Position numbers and translations under genes: made by a program. The notes beneath the pieces were generated by a model that did not search any database, had not been told where the DNA came from, and worked only from the letters and a program-made list of their open reading frames with translations. From Singulisphaera sp. GP187 (lineage in GTDB: Bacteria > Planctomycetota > Phycisphaerae > Phycisphaerales > SM1A02): a DNA stretch of 64,000 bases. Shown here piece by piece: positions 61,248 through 64,000 of the stretch (positions are counted from its first letter, which is position 1; every line of letters starts with the position of its first letter). The stretch spans positions 1 through 64,000 of the forward strand of contig CAMBOV010000003.1 in the NCBI GenBank assembly GCA_945869475.1, read 5' to 3'.

Positions 61248-62643
61248 CTCCACTCGCTGTCGTCTGAGTCGACCAGAGATACAACTTTCGAAGCGACTTG
61301 AGTTCGCGCAGTGATGAGAGACCTCGATCCGTGAGTGGTGTCCCAACGAAATTGATCGAACGAACGTGTGGCATCGTCGCAACGAGCGCCGCGACCTCAT
61401 CGCCCGCGGCGGTGTGATCGAGTCGCAAGTCGCGCAGTTGTTGCAACTGAACGATTGCTGTCCCGGCAAGATCTGTGATCGCTCCATGCGCGAGATTGAG
61501 CCTCACCAAGAACCCCGCGAGTGACACAATCGCGCGCACTTCGCCGTCGCTCACTTGAGGGGAGCAGAGGGACGCATCAACTTCAAGATTCGAACTGCCA
61601 CTGGCCAGCGGTCGCACGACGATCCCGCGCCGCGCAAACGTCATCGTTTCTCGGCGAATTCTCTGCAGTTCGTCTGGCGTGAGTGTGCGCTCTGGGATCG
61701 ACCAGCGATTCTCTGAGAGTGCTCCGGGCGACACCGCATCGCCACCACGAGCACCCTGCGTGATCCACTGACGAATCAGCGCGATTTCAGCCGCTGGCAC
61801 ACGCGCTCCCTCTGGCGGCATCGACGAATCGTCATCCGCTGGCAACTCGATGTTCGTGACCATCAGGCTTGCGCCTGGATCGCCCGCCTTCACAACCCAC
61901 TCCCCTGCGCGCTCTGAGGTCATTCGCGCGAGATCATCGAGGCGCACGCCTCCCTTCTTCTTGCCATTGCCATGACACTCGTAACAGTGCGCCTGCAAGA
62001 TCGGAACGATCTGCTTGTCGAAATCGATCGCTGGCGAAGTCGTTGCAGCAGTCGTCGCCGCACCGACCGGTGCGACCACCGCAGTCGCCGGCTGCGCATT
62101 CACCTCTGCGATTGCGAGTTGTGCTTTCGCCGCGCTCGTCGCCGAATCGCGCTGCGACTGTTCAGTCTTTTTAAGCGCGTCCCAGAGCGCATCGGTGATG
62201 TACGAATCTCCGTACACCATCGTGCCGCCAAAGTGACCGGTCAGCGAGACCGTCGCGGCCGCCGCGATGAGCACCATCCGCCACATTCCAATGCGCGCGC
62301 TCTTGCCGCGCCGTCGAATCACGGTGCCGCTCACTGCGAGAGCGAGAAAAAGCCCTCCCGAGGTGATGCCCAACCAGCGATGCAAGAACAGTGTGATCGA
62401 GAGTGACTGCGATTCAAACTCGGCGTTGAACCATCCGCTTGCTGCGGTCACGATCGAAGCGATTGCGGCGAACCACAGTGCCGTCACCGCGAACGATGAG
62501 AGTTCCTGATCGCGCCGAACGACCCTCCAACACTCGACGATCGCCGCAACGACTCCCAGTGCGATTGGAAAGTGCACGACTCCTGGATGGAGCCTTCCAA
62601 GCAGAGTCAACCAGGCGTCGAATGGAAAGTCCGCCAACAGCAT
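61192..62643 (-). CDS. DUF2231 / cytochrome c / leucine-rich-repeat fusion
   Basis: The 483-residue protein has four membrane spans of the DUF2231 type (residues about 15-145, beginning LHPGVVHFPIALG), an Ala-rich linker, a planctomycete-type cytochrome c domain with haem motif CYECH (Cys220, Cys223, His224), and a C-terminal LRR part (LAHGAITDLAGTAIVQL, LRDLRLDHT, LTDRGLSSL). This arrangement is typical of planctomycetes. The partner and electron route are unknown. ATG 62643 is preferred over 62733, which would add 30 residues of unlike character and overlap the dinB remnant. Confidence 0.83.
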   Translation of the reverse strand: MLLADFPFDAWLTLLGRLHPGVVHFPIALGVVAAIVECWRVVRRDQELSSFAVTALWFAAIASIVTAASGWFNAEFESQSLSITLFLHRWLGITSGGLFLALAVSGTVIRRRGKSARIGMWRMVLIAAAATVSLTGHFGGTMVYGDSYITDALWDALKKTEQSQRDSATSAAKAQLAIAEVNAQPATAVVAPVGAATTAATTSPAIDFDKQIVPILQAHCYECHGNGKKKGGVRLDDLARMTSERAGEWVVKAGDPGASLMVTNIELPADDDSSMPPEGARVPAAEIALIRQWITQGARGGDAVSPGALSENRWSIPERTLTPDELQRIRRETMTFARRGIVVRPLASGSSNLEVDASLCSPQVSDGEVRAIVSLAGFLVRLNLAHGAITDLAGTAIVQLQQLRDLRLDHTAAGDEVAALVATMPHVRSINFVGTPLTDRGLSSLRELKSLRKLYLWSTQTTASGVTQFRSARPEVEVIDGRE

Positions 62644-62650
62644 CCATTGC

Positions 62651-62656
62651 AGAATA
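62651..62656 (-). promoter_or_regulatory. Candidate -10 box of the DUF2231 gene
   Basis: TATTCT on the minus strand lies 7 nt before ATG 62643, with no Shine-Dalgarno site. Confidence 0.3.
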
Positions 62657-62674
62657 GCGAGATCGGTGCAATCC

Positions 62675-62946
62675 TCATCGAGCGTCTGCTCGCGCAGGTG
62701 TGCCCGACGCGCGGCCGATCGCTCCAGATCCATATCGCGCACGCACACGGTCGGCGACTGAATCGAGCCGTCGCTGCCGTTCAACGGATGGGTCCGCGAA
62801 CAGCGTGGCAGAGTCCGCACGCACTTCGAGACCACTGAGCCATCCAACGAGCACTGGCACTCCCGCGATGGTGGGGTCATCGAGTTGCTCAACGCTCGCA
62901 AAAAAGCATTGAGATCAACGTGCGCGATCGAACGAGTGTGCGTCAC
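62675..62946 (-). pseudogene. dinB: Remnant of dinB (DNA polymerase IV)
   Basis: Reading the minus strand from GTG 62946 gives THTRSIAHVDLNAF, the N-terminus of Y-family polymerases with the metal-binding Asp. The frame breaks at a T run of six; one added T would restore FFASVEQLDDPTIAGVPVLVG, the next polymerase motif. About 5 codons later the text jumps to TLFADPSVERQRRLDSVADR and VRARYGSGAIGRA, the C-terminal little-finger end of DinB. About 340 central residues are missing. Two lesions (frameshift and internal deletion) mark a dead gene. Confidence 0.75.
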
Positions 62947-62954
62947 GCCCAAAA

Positions 62955-62993
62955 GACGACGACATGTGACGACGACATGTGACGACGATCTGT
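62955..62993 (+). repeat. Three 13-bp tandem repeats
   Basis: GACGACGACATGT occurs twice in a row (62955 and 62968), followed by a third copy with two changes (62981). It fills the gap between the murG stop and the dinB remnant. Confidence 0.85.
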
Positions 62994-62995
62994 CA

Positions 62996-64000
62996 CTACG
63001 TGGTCGTTGCCGAGGTGCGAAACGCTTGTCCTCGCAAGAGGAATTCTGCAATCTGCTCTGCGCTGTCCTGAGGAGCCATCGACTGCAGCGCCTTGCGCAT
63101 TGCATAGCGCTGCTCTGCCGACTCCATCAGCGCGAGCACGCGGGCGCCCAATCCTCGAGCATTCTTCTGCGGATCGATCTCATCGAGTTCCATCGCGGCC
63201 GCTCCCGCGTGCACGAGCGGAAGCGCATTCTCGCGTTGATGCAGATCCTTGTGATAGGGATACGGCGCGAACACCGTTGGAATCTGATTCGCCTGCGCCT
63301 CAGCGACTGAACTCGCACCAGCACGACTCAGCGCAAGATCTGCGGCACCCCACGCGATCCCAATTCGGTGCATGAAGGGCAGCACAGCTGCGCGCACACC
63401 CGCGTAGCGCCACGCTCGCTCATATCGCGCGACTCCACCCACCGGATTCGCACCGCACAAATGCAACACCTGCCACTCTGCGAAGGCTTTCCCGTGCACA
63501 CTAGCGAGCAGCACCGCGAGTTCATTGAGACTCTGCGCACCTTGCGACGCTCCCGTGACGAGCAGCACCGGAACGTTGGGATCGAGTCCCAACTCTGCGC
63601 GGCAGAGTTCTTTTGATGCGGGCGCGAGTGCGATTCGGCGAATGGGCATCCCAATCACCGCTTCGGCAAAGTTTGCAATATGTGGCACTGCAACCGCCGA
63701 AATCGTTCGCGTCGCTCGACGAGCAACGAGTCGATTCGCACGCCCTGGGGTCGCGTCGAGATTGACGAGCAACACGCGAACCCCCGCCCGGTGAGCTTCG
63801 CTGGCAACAACCGGCGTCACGAAACCGCCAAGCGAGACAATCCAATCCGGCTTGGTTGCAGCGATGAGCGCGCGCGCATCGGCACGACCACGAAGAAGTC
63901 CAAGTGCGAATCGCAGAAATCGCCGGGGGTCGGTCGAGAACGGCTCGGCACGAATGGCAAAAAACTCCGCCCCAGCTTCGGTCAACATCGCTGCATCGAT
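62996..64000 (-). CDS. murG: MurG (UDP-GlcNAc:lipid I transferase), N-terminus cut by window edge
   Basis: At least 334 residues are present; the start lies beyond 64000, so the N-terminal GGTGGH motif is not visible. What remains matches MurG: SLGGFVTPVVASEAHRAGV, ASQGAQSLNEL (the second Gly/Ser-rich loop), and ALSRAGASSVAEAQANQIPTVFAPYPY with the UDP-GlcNAc-binding region, then HQRENALPL. It adds GlcNAc to lipid I on the inner face of the membrane to make lipid II. It shows that this planctomycete-like organism makes peptidoglycan, in line with mltA and the LpoB-like operon. Confidence 0.9.
   Translation of the reverse strand: MDAAMLTEAGAEFFAIRAEPFSTDPRRFLRFALGLLRGRADARALIAATKPDWIVSLGGFVTPVVASEAHRAGVRVLLVNLDATPGRANRLVARRATRTISAVAVPHIANFAEAVIGMPIRRIALAPASKELCRAELGLDPNVPVLLVTGASQGAQSLNELAVLLASVHGKAFAEWQVLHLCGANPVGGVARYERAWRYAGVRAAVLPFMHRIGIAWGAADLALSRAGASSVAEAQANQIPTVFAPYPYHKDLHQRENALPLVHAGAAAMELDEIDPQKNARGLGARVLALMESAEQRYAMRKALQSMAPQDSAEQIAEFLLRGQAFRTSATTT

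Noticed and set aside
62700-62912. Plus-strand frame of 70 codons
   Set aside because: It is antisense to the dinB remnant, whose polymerase motifs explain the sequence better.

Overview
The window is a dense, GC-rich bacterial chromosome segment that looks like a planctomycete of the Phycisphaerae type. The reasons are secreted proteins ending in paired dockerin-like repeats (a DINGDG...LLSAWG pattern), a DUF2231 protein fused to a planctomycete-style cytochrome c domain and leucine-rich repeats, a cytochrome/SUMF1-domain fusion, a PEP-CTERM-like tail, and small ECF sigma factors with membrane-anchored partners. It is also clearly a diderm: it carries signal peptidase II and many lipoproteins, MltA, MurG, KdsC, LpoB-like proteins, an RND pump with its outer-membrane channel, and a lipid A modification operon. 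No phage, transposase or CRISPR array was seen.

Layout. 1-137: tail of an unidentified gene, then a small secreted Cys-rich protein (196-675). 955-7059: a TCA-cycle operon with an isocitrate-dehydrogenase-family enzyme, an MmgE/PrpD protein and succinate dehydrogenase (membrane anchor, flavoprotein, iron-sulfur subunit), closed by a hairpin. 7153-9063: agmatine to putrescine (agmatine deiminase and N-carbamoylputrescine amidase). 9166-11217: a vanadium-haloperoxidase-like secreted protein with dockerin repeats. 11289-17637: lipoprotein plus RND efflux system. 17634-18854: KdsC and pyroglutamyl peptidase. 18941-20595: ECF sigma factor and membrane partner with a 24-bp coding repeat. 20628-26906: glycosyltransferase, two more dockerin-bearing secreted proteins, a cytochrome/SUMF1 fusion, a STAS protein, a chagasin-like lipoprotein and a glycine-zipper lipoprotein.

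26944-31752 is a reverse-strand envelope operon: CsgG-like/PEGA protein, COG3014-type lipoprotein, YcfL-like lipoprotein, LpoB-like lipoprotein. 31856-35894 holds a PEP-CTERM-like protein, DUF4126, a PEBP-family protein and two methyltransferases. 35891-38866 is a DevBCA/MacAB-like exporter. 38975-40653 is a second sigma/partner pair, paralogous to the first. 40816-48272 is the most striking block: arnB-arnC-arnA-arnD-arnT in enterobacterial order, plus a sulfotransferase-like gene where arnE/arnF would sit. This is the pathway that makes 4-amino-4-deoxy-L-arabinose and adds it to lipid A. Behind its promoter lies a roughly 470-bp mosaic repeat array, strong hairpins, tRNA-Pro(GGG), a tiny zinc-ribbon gene and tRNA-Ser(GGA).

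49356-58188 is mostly housekeeping: truB, lspA, a DksA-like protein, accA, proC, an ABC exporter, mltA, tatA and a possible nuclease. 58423-61247 encodes two secreted proteins of unknown function. 61192-62643 is the DUF2231/cytochrome/LRR protein. 62675-62946 is a dinB (DNA polymerase IV) remnant, and murG runs off the right edge.

Two genome-wide habits show here. Many first-in-operon genes have a TAnnnT hexamer 6-8 nt before the start codon and no Shine-Dalgarno site, which suggests leaderless transcripts. Several convergent neighbours interlock their stop codons in the same 4-nt TTAG/CTAA overlap. All assignments come from reading motifs by eye; no database search was run.
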